A program made the translations under genes and the position numbers. From NCBI RefSeq assembly GCF_030580655.1, contig NZ_JAUQTB010000018.1, forward strand, positions 1-59,011: a stretch of 59,011 bases of DNA. Reading direction: 5' to 3'. The notes beneath the pieces are model-generated. The model had not been told where the DNA came from and did no database searches. It saw only the letters and a program-made list of their open reading frames with translations. This document shows, in pieces, positions 17,615-27,500 of the stretch; position 1 is the stretch's first letter; every line of letters begins with the position of its first letter. The DNA comes from Paenibacillus lacisoli (lineage in GTDB: Bacteria > Bacillota > Bacilli > Paenibacillales > Paenibacillaceae).

Positions 17615-17794
17615 ATGAGCCGCAGAAGACGAAGCGTGATGTCGGAGGAACTGAAATACGAGCTGGCCAAGGATCTCGGCTTTTATGACACCGTTCAGCA
17701 GGAAGGCTGGGGCGGAATCAAGGCGAAGGATGCCGGTAATATGGTGAAACGTGCCATTCAGCTGGCTGAGCAGGCTGCTTCCCGTAAATCGTAA
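17615..17794 (+). CDS. sspF: Small acid-soluble spore protein SspF, alpha/beta type
   Basis: 59 residues. Contains the alpha/beta SASP-like core [18 protein letters not shown] and [17 protein letters not shown], closest to SspF. The protein coats spore DNA. ATG 17615 follows AAGGGGGC, while the ATG at 17591 has no site. Transcribed in the forespore from the sigma-G promoter and ended by the hairpin at 17811. The position between veg and ispE is conserved. Confidence 0.93.
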   Translation: MSRRRRSVMSEELKYELAKDLGFYDTVQQEGWGGIKAKDAGNMVKRAIQLAEQAASRKS

Positions 17795-17810
17795 ATGCTG
17801 CGGGCAAAAG

Positions 17811-17847
17811 GCGGAAAGGGAGCTTGTCTCCTTTTTTCGCTTTTTCC
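17811..17847 (+). terminator. Terminator after sspF
   Basis: GCGGAAAGGGAG / CTCCTTTTTTCGC stem followed by TTTTT. Confidence 0.8.
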
Positions 17848-17873
17848 GTATACGCCCAATCCCGCAAAATGAC

Positions 17874-17897
17874 TTGACACCGTAGGTCTGATATAAT
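17874..17897 (+). promoter_or_regulatory. Promoter of ispE (extended -10)
   Basis: TATAAT at 17892-17897 is preceded directly by TGA, giving a full extended -10. TTGACA at 17874-17879 is only 12 bases away, too close to act with it, and may instead pair with TATGTT at 17897-17902 at 17 bases. Confidence 0.6.
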
Positions 17898-17940
17898 ATG
17901 TTAAGTTGTCTTGACGCATACATAAGGGTGGGTGAACGCC

Positions 17941-18795
17941 TTGAAGATATATGAGAAAGCACCGGCTAAAATCAATTTAATGCTGGACGTATTACATAAA
18001 CGGAGTGACGGGTACCATGAAGTTGAAATGATTATGACGATGGTTGATCTGGCAGACCGGTTGGAAATGTCTGAGCTTCCACGCGACAGCATCATCATCT
18101 CAAGCCAGGCCGGCTATATTCCGCTGGATGAGAAGAACCTTGCCTTTCAGGCTGCGAGGCTGATTAAGGAACGCTACAATGTGCGAACTGGAGTCTATAT
18201 TCATCTGGATAAAAAAATACCGGTTGCCGCCGGTCTGGCTGGCGGCAGCAGTGACGCTGCGGCCGCACTGCGCGGTCTGAATCGTCTGTGGCGGCTGGGC
18301 ATTCCGGATGCCGAACTGCGTGAGCTGGGAGCCGAACTCGGCTCAGACGTGCCTTTCTGTATTACAGGCGGGACAGCGCTCGCGAGCGGGCGCGGCGAAA
18401 TGCTTACACCGCTGCCGAATCCGCCGCAGTGCTGGGTCATCCTGGCCAAGCCACCGATCAATGTATCTACGGCGGAGGTATACGGCAGAGTCCGGGCGGA
18501 CCAGATCACTGTTCATCCTTCTGCCCGGCGGATGGAGGAGGCAATTCGAAATCAATCCTTTGCTTCGGTCTGCCATGAGCTGGGCAATGTGCTGGAGGAC
18601 GTAACCCTGAAGCTGCACCCAGAGGTACAGCAGCTTAAGGATGCGATGCTGAGACTGGGAGCAGATGGTGTACTGATGTCAGGCAGCGGTCCAACGGTAT
18701 TCGGGCTTGTGTCAAAGGAGTCCAAGGTTGCACGGATTTATAACGGATTGCGCGGTTTTTGCAAAGAAGTATACGCTGTGCGGCTTTTGACCTAA
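17941..18795 (+). CDS. ispE: 4-diphosphocytidyl-2-C-methyl-D-erythritol kinase
   Basis: 284 residues. GHMP kinase of the non-mevalonate isoprenoid pathway. Seen: [13 protein letters not shown] at the start, [21 protein letters not shown] near residue 94 as the ATP loop, and [12 protein letters not shown] near residue 240. TTG 17941 is chosen because GGTGGGTGA precedes it and the family starts [12 protein letters not shown] 17932 is in frame but too close to that site. Followed by purR as in B. subtilis. Confidence 0.95.
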   Translation: MKIYEKAPAKINLMLDVLHKRSDGYHEVEMIMTMVDLADRLEMSELPRDSIIISSQAGYIPLDEKNLAFQAARLIKERYNVRTGVYIHLDKKIPVAAGLAGGSSDAAAALRGLNRLWRLGIPDAELRELGAELGSDVPFCITGGTALASGRGEMLTPLPNPPQCWVILAKPPINVSTAEVYGRVRADQITVHPSARRMEEAIRNQSFASVCHELGNVLEDVTLKLHPEVQQLKDAMLRLGADGVLMSGSGPTVFGLVSKESKVARIYNGLRGFCKEVYAVRLLT

Positions 18796-18819
18796 TAATA
18801 GTAAAAACATTCCAACCCA

Positions 18820-18855
18820 AACATCTTCTATTGTATATTTACGTACATAGATGTT
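18820..18855. repeat. Inverted repeat between ispE and purR
   Basis: AACATCT (18820-18826) and AGATGTT (18849-18855), with an inner TGTA/TACA pair, followed by AT-rich sequence. Either a weak ispE terminator or an operator. No PurBox could be assigned by eye. Confidence 0.45.
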
Positions 18856-19002
18856 ATATTTACTTTAGAATATTCGGATTTAGACATCCATGGCATTGGG
18901 TCGTTAGATGAGTGTGGTTCCGTGGACAGTAATTGTGACCATTTCCGTTACTGGGCTGCGGCGACCTGATGTGGGTGTTCCAGAGGATCGTGAGGAATTT
19001 TG

Positions 19003-19830
19003 GTGAAAAAATTAAAAAGAAGCGCACGTCTGGTGGAGATGACTCAATTTCTGCTATCCCGTCCCCACACCCTAATCCCATTGACCACGTTTGCTGAACG
19101 TTACGGAGCGGCCAAATCCTCAATCAGTGAGGATCTGGCAATCATCAAGGAAGTGTTCGAGGACGAAGGCACGGGTGAACTGCAGACGCTGGCCGGTGCA
19201 GCCGGAGGCGTGAAGTATATCCCGCATCTGGCGAAGGAGCATGCCCTGGAGTTTATCCATGGACTCTGTGAGCAGCTGGCACAGCCGGATCGTATATTAC
19301 CTGGCGGCTATCTGTATATGTCTGATCTGCTGGGTGAGCCTGGTATTATGAACGAAGCAGGTAAAATGATAGCTACAGCGTTCCGCAATCAGGATATCGA
19401 TGTAGTAATGACGGTAGAAACCAAAGGGATACCGCTGGCCTATGCTACAGGAGCTCAGCTCAATCTTCCGGTCGTGCTCGTGCGCCGTGACCATCAGGTA
19501 ACCGAAGGGTCGGCAGTAAGCATTAACTATGTATCAGGCTCACACAAGAGTCTGCATACCATGTCACTGTCGCGGCGGGCCATGAAGGAGAAGTCACGGG
19601 TGCTGATTGTGGACGATTTTATGAAGGCAGGGGGAACGATCCAGGGGATGGTGGATCTGCTGGCGGAATTTAATGCCACCGTTGCGGGTGTTGGTGTTCT
19701 GGTAGAGTCCGGATCGGTTGATAATGATGAGCGTCTGCTGCATGATTATGTCTCGTTGGCGAACCTGACCGTGGTGGATCCGCGGAGCAAACAGATCGCC
19801 GTGAAGCCGGGAAACTACTTTGATCTGTAA
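19003..19830 (+). CDS. purR: Purine operon repressor PurR
   Basis: 275 residues. N-terminal winged helix (KRSARLVEMTQFLLSRP, then AERYGAAKSSISEDL near residue 35) and a C-terminal phosphoribosyltransferase-like domain with the PRPP motif VLIVDDFMKAGGT near residue 200. It binds PurBoxes and is released by PRPP. GTG 19003 is better spaced from TGAGGA than TTG 19000. In B. subtilis yabJ (RidA) follows. It is missing here and spoVG comes next. Confidence 0.95.
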   Translation: MKKLKRSARLVEMTQFLLSRPHTLIPLTTFAERYGAAKSSISEDLAIIKEVFEDEGTGELQTLAGAAGGVKYIPHLAKEHALEFIHGLCEQLAQPDRILPGGYLYMSDLLGEPGIMNEAGKMIATAFRNQDIDVVMTVETKGIPLAYATGAQLNLPVVLVRRDHQVTEGSAVSINYVSGSHKSLHTMSLSRRAMKEKSRVLIVDDFMKAGGTIQGMVDLLAEFNATVAGVGVLVESGSVDNDERLLHDYVSLANLTVVDPRSKQIAVKPGNYFDL

Positions 19831-19939
19831 AACTTTGGACAATTATTTGTCGGATGGAAAAGAATTGTTGGCAATTGTGTCGAAAGTCACAGGTTCCAAA
19901 AAAAATTCCTGATTTTAGGAAGTTTTTATAACCGAAAAA

Positions 19940-19969
19940 GAAGGAATTCTCTGCAGATATGTGGAATTA
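19940..19969 (+). promoter_or_regulatory. Sigma-H promoter of spoVG
   Basis: GAAGGAATT (19940-19948), 12 bases, GTGGAATTA (19961-19969). Both elements match the sigma-H consensus (RnAGGAwww, RnnGAATww) in full. spoVG is the model sigma-H gene, normally also held down by AbrB, whose gene is in this window. Confidence 0.85.
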
Positions 19970-19988
19970 TACACCAAGTCTCGAATGA

Positions 19989-20294
<306 letters not shown>

Positions 20295-20314
20295 GAACTA
20301 TTGGGGTTCAAAGG

Positions 20315-20352
20315 AAAAGAGAGCCATAAAACTGTGGCTCTCTTTTCTTTTC
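20315..20352 (+). terminator. Terminator after spoVG
   Basis: AAAAGAGAGCCA / TGGCTCTCTTTT perfect 12-base arms followed by a C-interrupted T tract. Confidence 0.92.
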
Positions 20353-20540
20353 CTCTGGAATGATATATATTCTTTAATGAGTTATTAGAGAGACGGCAGG
20401 GTTCCAGCGGTTAGCACAGGAACACAGATGCCCATCGTGATGATACGAACACAGGTAAATCAGGTATAATATGATATAGACAGATATTACAGTATCGAGA
20501 ATAAGCAGATCGTTGCTTGTTGGACTAGGAGGTCAGATTC

Positions 20541-21941
20541 TTGAAAAGGTTGGCTGTTGTTCTTGCCGCAGGTCAAGGGAAACGAATGAAATCGAAGCTG
20601 TATAAGGTGCTTCATCCTGTATGCGGCAAACCGATGGTAGGGCATGTGCTGAGTACGGTGCAGAACGTGGGTGTCAGCCGCAGTATTGTGGTGGTGGGCC
20701 ATGGCGCCGAAGCGGTACAGGCCTATTTGGGCGCTGACGCTGAATATGTATTGCAGGAAGAGCAGCTGGGAACCGGACATGCGGTGAAACAGGCGAAAGC
20801 TCTGCTAGGCAATGAGGAAGGAACGACGATTGTCATCTGCGGCGATACGCCGCTCGTCACATCCGAGACACTTGAAGGACTGATGCAGCTGCATGAAACC
20901 CGCGGTGCGGCGGCCACTGTACTGACAGCCCAGATGGAAAACCCGACCGGTTACGGGCGTGTCATTCGGGATGCCGGCAACGGCGGCGTACTGCGTATTG
21001 TAGAGCAGAAGGACTGCAGTCCGGAAGAGCAGGCAGTAACCGAAATTAATACCGGTACGTACTGCTTTGACAATGCCAAGCTGTTCGCTGCGCTGGAGAA
21101 GATTACAAACCAGAATGCTCAACAGGAGTATTACCTGACAGATGTCATCGGTATTTTCCGCAGTGAAGGAGAAGGTGTTGAAGCCTACCTGACCAAGGAT
21201 GTGTCGGAGTCCATCGGTGTTAATGACCGTGTGGCCTTATCGGAAGCAGAAGGGTATATGCGTGAACGCATTGTGAAGAAGCATATGCTGAATGGAGTTA
21301 CCGTCATTGATCCGTCCTCTACCTACATTGGAGCAGACGTACAGATCGGTTCTGATACGGTTCTTTATCCGGGGACTGTGCTGAAGGGCAAGACCGTCAT
21401 TGGCGAATCCTGTATCATTGGGCCTTCGAGCGATATTGAGGATTCTGAGATTCATAATGAATCAGAAGTCAAACATTCTGTTCTGAGCGGAGCCATCGTG
21501 GGCGCCCATACAACAGTAGGTCCATTCGCTTATCTTCGTCCGGGTGCGAAGCTTGGTGAGCACGTGAAGATCGGTGATTTTGTAGAAGTCAAGAATGCCA
21601 GCATTGACGATCACTCCAAGGTCTCCCATCTGAGTTATGTAGGAGATGCCAGAGTGGGCAAGAACGTGAATATCGGCTGTGGTGCGATAACCGTCAATTA
21701 TGATGGATATAATAAATCTGTTACCGAAATTGAAGATGATGCCTTCATCGGCAGTAATGTGAATCTGGTGGCCCCGATTAAGGTCGGTAAAGGTGCTTTT
21801 GTAGTGGCAGGCTCCACGATTACTCATCATGTCGCTGACAATGATTTGGCCATCGCGCGGACACGCCAGGAGAACAAAAGCGGCTATGCCAGCAAAATCC
21901 GGGCACGTGCCAAAGCCAAAAAGGACAAAGACCAATCTTAA
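20541..21941 (+). CDS. glmU: Bifunctional GlmU (UDP-GlcNAc synthesis)
   Basis: 466 residues. N-terminal uridylyltransferase (LAAGQGKRMKSKLYKVLHP near residue 7, then CGDTPLV near 100) and C-terminal left-handed beta-helix acetyltransferase with hexapeptide repeats from about residue 260. The segment VNYDGYNK near 388 holds acetyl-CoA site residues. Makes UDP-N-acetylglucosamine for peptidoglycan and teichoic acid. TTG start, with a strong AGGAGGTCA site nine bases before it. A TATAAT at 20465 may be its promoter but no -35 is clear. prs follows. Confidence 0.96.
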   Translation: MKRLAVVLAAGQGKRMKSKLYKVLHPVCGKPMVGHVLSTVQNVGVSRSIVVVGHGAEAVQAYLGADAEYVLQEEQLGTGHAVKQAKALLGNEEGTTIVICGDTPLVTSETLEGLMQLHETRGAAATVLTAQMENPTGYGRVIRDAGNGGVLRIVEQKDCSPEEQAVTEINTGTYCFDNAKLFAALEKITNQNAQQEYYLTDVIGIFRSEGEGVEAYLTKDVSESIGVNDRVALSEAEGYMRERIVKKHMLNGVTVIDPSSTYIGADVQIGSDTVLYPGTVLKGKTVIGESCIIGPSSDIEDSEIHNESEVKHSVLSGAIVGAHTTVGPFAYLRPGAKLGEHVKIGDFVEVKNASIDDHSKVSHLSYVGDARVGKNVNIGCGAITVNYDGYNKSVTEIEDDAFIGSNVNLVAPIKVGKGAFVVAGSTITHHVADNDLAIARTRQENKSGYASKIRARAKAKKDKDQS

Positions 21942-22088
21942 TCGTTTAACAATGAACGATACAGTGTGCCTTACGGCATGCAGTGTAATAAATGGCGGAT
22001 TACAGTAATCGTCCTGCGGGACGGTGCCGACAAGCAAGCGGGCTTAACGATTCCAATTGAATGAACCAGCACGGAGGGCATTTATCTT

Positions 22089-23042
22089 ATGACTTATTTT
22101 GATTCCAAATTAAAAATATTTACTTGTAACTCCAACCCCAAGTTGGCTCATCAGATTGCCGATTATATCGGAATTCCAATGGGCGAATCCCATACCACCT
22201 CGTTCAGTGACGGTGAAATTCAGGTAAAGCTCTCTGAGAGTGTACGCGGCTGTCATGTCTACATCGTGCAGTCCACCTGCGCCCCGGTGAATGACAACCT
22301 CATGGAACTACTCGTGATGGTGGATGCCCTGAAGCGTGCTTCAGCCAAGAGCATCAATGTGGTAATTCCTTATTACGGTTATGCACGTCAGGACCGCAAA
22401 GCGCGCTCCCGTGATCCTATTACGGCGAAGCTGGTCGCGAATCTGATCGAAAAAGCCGGCGCCCACCGCGTGATCTGTATGGACCTGCATGCCATGCAGA
22501 TTCAAGGTTTCTTCGACATCCCGGTGGACCATCTGCTTGGCGTACCGATTCTGGCTCAGTACTTCCGCTCCAAACAAATTGAGAATCCGGTTGTTGTCTC
22601 CCCGGACCACGGGGGTGTGGTTCGTGCGCGTAAATTGGCAGATTTCCTGAACGCGCCGCTTGCTATTATCGACAAGCGCCGTCCAGAGCCGAATGTGAGC
22701 GAAGTCATGAACATTATCGGTAACATTGAAGGTAAAACAGCGATCCTGATCGATGACATCATCGATACCGCGGGTACTATTGTGCTGGGTGCCAATGCCT
22801 TGATGGAAGGCGGCGTTAAAGAGGTATATGCCTGCTGTACCCATCCGGTACTGTCCGGACCAGCCATGGAGCGCCTGGAGAATGCACCATTGAAGGAAGT
22901 TATCGTAACGGATACCATTCCAATCACACATCCAAACCCGACCAGCAAACTGAAAGTCCTGTCGGTCGCGCCGCTCATGGGTGAAGCAATCATCCGTGTT
23001 CATGAGGAATTGTCAATCAGTAAGCTGTTTGAAATTGAATAG
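22089..23042 (+). CDS. prs: Ribose-phosphate pyrophosphokinase
   Basis: 317 residues. Makes PRPP from ribose 5-phosphate and ATP, feeding purines, pyrimidines, His and Trp, and the ligand of PurR. Seen: [16 protein letters not shown] near residue 37, [11 protein letters not shown] near 97, [12 protein letters not shown] near 131, and the PRPP loop [12 protein letters not shown] near 221. CACGGAGGG precedes the ATG. In B. subtilis ctc follows. Here a convergent small gene takes that place. Confidence 0.97.
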   Translation: MTYFDSKLKIFTCNSNPKLAHQIADYIGIPMGESHTTSFSDGEIQVKLSESVRGCHVYIVQSTCAPVNDNLMELLVMVDALKRASAKSINVVIPYYGYARQDRKARSRDPITAKLVANLIEKAGAHRVICMDLHAMQIQGFFDIPVDHLLGVPILAQYFRSKQIENPVVVSPDHGGVVRARKLADFLNAPLAIIDKRRPEPNVSEVMNIIGNIEGKTAILIDDIIDTAGTIVLGANALMEGGVKEVYACCTHPVLSGPAMERLENAPLKEVIVTDTIPITHPNPTSKLKVLSVAPLMGEAIIRVHEELSISKLFEIE

Positions 23043-23054
23043 TTCGACTTGATT

Positions 23055-23096
23055 ACAAAAGGGGTTACATTTCCGTCGCCGGATAATGTAACCCCT
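23055..23096 (-). terminator. Hairpin terminator shared by prs and the convergent small gene
   Basis: AGGGGTTACATT / AATGTAACCCCT perfect arms. The T run is present only when read on the minus strand (AAAA at 57-60 on plus), so it is oriented for the minus-strand gene, but it may also end prs. A second GCGTGC-TGCG-GCACGC hairpin lies at 23101-23116. Confidence 0.75.
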
Positions 23097-23152
23097 GTCG
23101 GCGTGCTGCGGCACGCAACGTAGATACAGGCATCGGGACCGTCGGCAGCCGG

Positions 23153-23353
23153 TTAATAGCCGGGTCTCGATACGAAAGTGAATCGTTTGCGATTAAACAA
23201 GGTCTGGCCAATTTCTACAAAATGATCGTTAAAGCGGGCAATTTGCCCGACTTCCACATGAAGCTCCCCTTCATAAACCTGGACAGGGACGCGGTGCTTC
23301 AGATGGAACAGAAATTGGCTGTCATAGATTAGAATATCGCCCAGATCACGCAA
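23153..23353 (-). CDS. Small conserved-looking protein of unknown function
   Basis: 66 residues with no cysteines, rich in Phe, Tyr, His and charged residues (HLKHRVPVQVYEGELHVEVG, then ARFNDHFVEIG), ending FVSRPGY. No family recognised. Support for a real gene: good codon usage for this genome, a TTG start with GGGAAGG ten bases upstream, and a correctly oriented terminator just after it. It stands where B. subtilis has ctc, between prs and pth, but is on the other strand and unrelated in sequence. The compact beta-rich look suggests a small binding protein, which is only a guess. Confidence 0.6.
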   Translation of the reverse strand: MRDLGDILIYDSQFLFHLKHRVPVQVYEGELHVEVGQIARFNDHFVEIGQTLFNRKRFTFVSRPGY

Positions 23354-23451
23354 GGTGGCTTCGCCTTCCCTCTGTCACAAAATATGCATTCCTAAACATA
23401 GTTATCTACTATTCTATCAAAAAAAACCGCTCTTGAAAGGAAGTATTGCAC

Positions 23452-24012
23452 ATGAAGTGGATTGTAGGCCTGGGTAACCCCGGCCCTCAGTATGCAAAAA
23501 CAAGGCATAATATCGGTTTTATGGCTATTGATGACCTGGCCCGCCGCCATGGTATTTCGGTCACGCAGAGCAAATGCAAAGCATTGGTGGGTGAAGGGAA
23601 CGTCGGCGGTGAAAAGATCGTGCTGATCAAACCGATGACATTCATGAATCTGTCGGGCGAATCCATTCGGGCCTATATGGACTATTATAAAGCAAGCCTG
23701 GATGATCTAATCGTTGTCTATGATGATATGGATACAGAGATCGGCAAGGTGCGCCTTCGTTATCAAGGCAGTGCTGGCGGCCACAATGGCATCAAGTCGA
23801 TCATCCAGCATACGGGCACCCAACAGTTTAATCGTGTACGTATGGGTATATCCCGGCCGGAGCCAGGTCATGCGATCATTGATTATGTTCTGGGTACTTT
23901 CCCGAAGAAAGACCAGGATCTGCTGGAAAAGACCATCGAGAGCACTTGTGATGCACTTGAATTCAGCCTGAAGCATACGTTTGAGCAGACGATGGCCAAG
24001 TTTAACGGTTAA
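23452..24012 (+). CDS. pth: Peptidyl-tRNA hydrolase
   Basis: 186 residues. Releases tRNA from prematurely dropped peptidyl-tRNA. Seen: WIVGLGNPGPQYAKTRHNIG with the catalytic histidine near residue 20, KPMTFMNLSGE near 63, VYDDMDTEIGKVR near 91 and GSAGGHNGIKSI near 108. The B. subtilis orthologue is SpoVC. ATG 23452 has GGAAG eight bases upstream. TTG 23446 is a weaker alternative. Divergent from the small gene above. Confidence 0.96.
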   Translation: MKWIVGLGNPGPQYAKTRHNIGFMAIDDLARRHGISVTQSKCKALVGEGNVGGEKIVLIKPMTFMNLSGESIRAYMDYYKASLDDLIVVYDDMDTEIGKVRLRYQGSAGGHNGIKSIIQHTGTQQFNRVRMGISRPEPGHAIIDYVLGTFPKKDQDLLEKTIESTCDALEFSLKHTFEQTMAKFNG

Positions 24013-24032
24013 TGTAACCGGGCAGAGCAGCG

Positions 24033-24061
24033 GCTAAAAACATCCTTACAAGGGCATACTA
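24033..24061 (+). promoter_or_regulatory. Candidate forespore promoter of fin
   Basis: CATACTA (24055-24061) is an exact sigma-G/F-type -10. The -35 region GCTAA (24033-24037) is a poor match at 17 bases. B. subtilis fin is a sigma-F gene. Tentative. Confidence 0.3.
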
Positions 24062-24091
24062 AAGGTATATTCTATGTCAGGAGGCATACTT

Positions 24092-24322
24092 ATGGCCGTA
24101 AACTATGTATGCAGGCACTGCAATACCTTTCTGGGGCGGATTGATGCCCCTCATGTGACCGAAGCCCAGCTCGGTTTCCATTTCTTGACCCCTGCCGAAC
24201 GGAGAGATATAATAGCCTATAATTCGAATGGAGAAATGACCGTCCGGGTGACCTGCGATTATTGCAGAGAATATCTGGAGGTCTATCCCGAATTAAGTCT
24301 GCTGGCAAATCCGCTGCAGTAA
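24092..24322 (+). CDS. fin: Anti-sigma-F factor Fin (YabK family)
   Basis: 76 residues with two CxxC pairs (CRHC near residue 7 and CDYC near 56), the pattern of Fin. In B. subtilis Fin binds sigma-F and helps the forespore switch from sigma-F to sigma-G. CAGGAGG lies eight bases before ATG 24092, and the longer frame from 24074 puts that site inside the gene. Between pth and mfd as in B. subtilis. With gin and spoIIE it gives this window three direct regulators of forespore sigma factors. Confidence 0.9.
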   Translation: MAVNYVCRHCNTFLGRIDAPHVTEAQLGFHFLTPAERRDIIAYNSNGEMTVRVTCDYCREYLEVYPELSLLANPLQ

Positions 24323-24538
24323 CTGATTATTTTTGTGTGCTGCGAAGCCTGCGTATAGGTCCTTTGCTCAGCACATCATATGGCAGCAGACGGAAATTAT
24401 GACACAATGAGATAACGACAGGTCAACAGGAAGCAGCGGGAACGCTGCCTGATCAGAGCCTTGGCAGTATATATGCTGAGGCTTATTTTGCGGTTGTGCC
24501 TGTCATCGATAAAGTCAAGATAAGAGAGGTGCCTTTTT

Positions 24539-27500
24539 TTGTTACAAGCACTTATTCAAGCTTTTTCCAAAGATCCCGATTTCGGGTCCATCACTGCCGG
24601 TATCGCGTCGGGGATGAAAGAGCAGCTGATCTCAGGTTTATCCGGTTCCTCCAGACAGGTGCTCATGGCGGCGCTGGCTGAGGAATCTACCCGACCGCTG
24701 CTTGTCATCACACATAATATGTTTGCCGCCCAAAAGATTGCAGATGATCTGCAGGAAGCGCTTTCACCCGATCGCGTTTTTCTTTATCCTGCCAACGAGC
24801 TGGTAGCTGCCGAAGCCGCAGTATCCAGCCCGGAGACACTGGCCCAGAGAATTGATGTACTGACACAGTGTGCCCAAGGCTTCCGCGGTATTGTGGTAGC
24901 GCCTTACTCCGGTGTGCGGCGCTATCTGCCCCTTCCAGAGGTCATGGCATCCGCGCCGTTCACGCTCAAGCATGACGATACCCTCGAAGTGGAATCGTTC
25001 CTTCTGCGCATGGTAGAGCTCGGTTATGAGCGCGTAGAGCGTGTAGAATCACGCGGCGAGATGAGTGTCCGGGGCGGTATCATTGACTTTTATCCTGTTA
25101 CCGCCGAATTAGCCTACCGTATTGAGCTGTTCGACGATGAGATTGATTCCATCCGTACCTTTGATCCGGTGGACCAGCGCTCCATCGAGAAAATTCAGGA
25201 GGCTGTCATTACGCCATGCAAGGAACTCATTGCCGATCATGCACGGATGGACCGTGCAGCAGAGCGTGCTGCGTCAATGATGGAAGAGCAGCTGGCCAAG
25301 ATGACGGACCGTCAGGCGAAACAGCGTCTCCGGGAAGAATTGGAGCGGGAGTTTGAGCTGCTGCGGGAGCATGTCTATTTTGCTGAAATTTATAAATATA
25401 TTGAAGTTTTGTATCCGGAACAGAAAACGCTGTATGACTATATGCCGGAGGATACCATCCTGATCATCGATGAGCCTGCACGGATGCTGGAGACAGCGAA
25501 GCAGCTGGAACGGGATGAATCAGAATGGAACCTTCACCTGCTTCAGAACGGCAAGACGCTGCCGCAGCTGCATTTGTCAGCAGACAGTGACGCTGTGCTG
25601 TACCGCCGTCCGTTCCAGACCCTTTTCATGTCTGTCTTTCTGCGTCAGGTTCCCCATACTCAGCCGCAGAATATCCTGAATTTCATCGCAAGGGGCATGC
25701 AGGATTTCCACGGTCAGATGAATGTATTGAAGTCCGAAATGGAGCGCTGGCAGAAAGCAGGAACTCACGTTATGATGCTGGCCAGCGGGGAAGAACGTCT
25801 GGAACGGATGCGCCGGGTGCTTGAGGATTATGGCATTGAGGAGCCTACCATGGCGATCGGTAATCTGCAAAGCGGATTTGAGATGCCTTCGATACACCTT
25901 GCTGTCATTACAGAAGGTGAGATGTTCTCACAGAAGCAGCGCAAGGCCCGTAAATCCGGCCGCAACGTGGATAACGCCGAAAGAATTAAGAGCTATACCG
26001 AGCTGAAGGTGGGTGACTATGTCGTTCACCAGAACCATGGTATTGGTAAATATATGGGCATTGGTACGCTGGAGGTCGGCGGAATCCACAAAGACTACAT
26101 GCATATTATGTATGCCGGCGGCGACAAGCTGTCTGTACCGATTGAACAGATTGATCTGATTCAGAAATATGTGGGTTCCGAGGAGAAGGAACCGAAGATT
26201 TACAAGCTGGGCGGTAATGAATGGACACGGGTGAAGACCAAGGTGCGCAGCTCGGTTCAGGATATAGCGGATGACCTCATCAAGCTGTACGCTGAGCGGC
26301 AGTCAGCGCCTGGGTATGCTTTTGAGAAGGATACTACCGAGCAGCAGGAGTTTGAGGGAATGTTCCCTTATGACGAGACACGTGACCAGATGCGTGCAAT
26401 TGAGGAGATTAAGAAGGACATGGAGCAGAGCCGTCCAATGGACCGTCTGCTATGCGGAGACGTGGGATACGGCAAGACAGAGGTCGCTATTCGTGCTGCT
26501 TTTAAAGCGGCGATTGAGGGCAAGCAGGTTGCGATCCTGGTTCCAACGACCATCCTTGCCCAGCAGCACTATGAGACATTCCGTGAACGCTTCTCCGGTT
26601 ATCCGTTTAACATTAGTGTTCTCAGCCGTTTCCGGACTCGCAAGGAGCAGAATGAGACGACGAAGGGGCTTCGCAACGGCACAGTTGATATCGTAATCGG
26701 TACTCACCGGCTGCTCTCTCAAGATCTGGTATTTAAGGATTTGGGTCTGCTGATTGTGGATGAAGAGCAGCGTTTTGGTGTCACTCATAAAGAGAAGCTG
26801 AAGCGGCTGAAGACCAACGTTGATGTGTTGACCCTAACGGCGACACCTATTCCGCGTACGCTTCATATGTCCATGCTGGGTGTAAGGGACCTGTCGGTCA
26901 TCGAGACACCGCCGGAGAACCGCTTCCCGGTACAGACCTATGTGGTAGAGCACAGCCAGGCACTCGTACGGGAAGCAGTAGAGCGGGAGCTTGCGCGCGG
27001 AGGCCAGGTCTATTACCTCTATAACCGCGTACAGGGCATTCACGAGATGGCCGCTGAGATTTCTGCGCTTGTTCCTGAGGCGAAGGTTGGCGTGGGCCAC
27101 GGACAAATGTCCGAGACAGAACTCGAGAAGACGATTCTCGATTTTCTGGATGGGGAATACGATGTCCTCGTCAGCACCAGTATCATTGAGACCGGGGTCG
27201 ATATCCCGAACGTAAATACATTGATTGTGCATGATGCGGACAAAATGGGCTTGTCCCAGCTGTATCAGCTGCGGGGCCGGGTAGGACGCTCCAACCGGAT
27301 TGCATATGCCTACTTCACTTATAAACGCGATAAGGTGTTGACAGAAGTAGCGGAGAAGAGGCTGCAGTCCATTAAGGAGTTTACGGAGCTGGGCTCGGGC
27401 TTCAAAATTGCGATGCGGGATCTGTCGATCCGCGGAGCTGGTAATTTGCTGGGGGCGGAGCAGCACGGGTTCATTGCCTCTGTCGGCTTCGACCTATACT

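Noticed and set aside
17874..17897. TTGACA with TATAAT before ispE as one standard promoter
   Set aside because: The spacing is only 12 bases. The extended -10 alone is the better reading.
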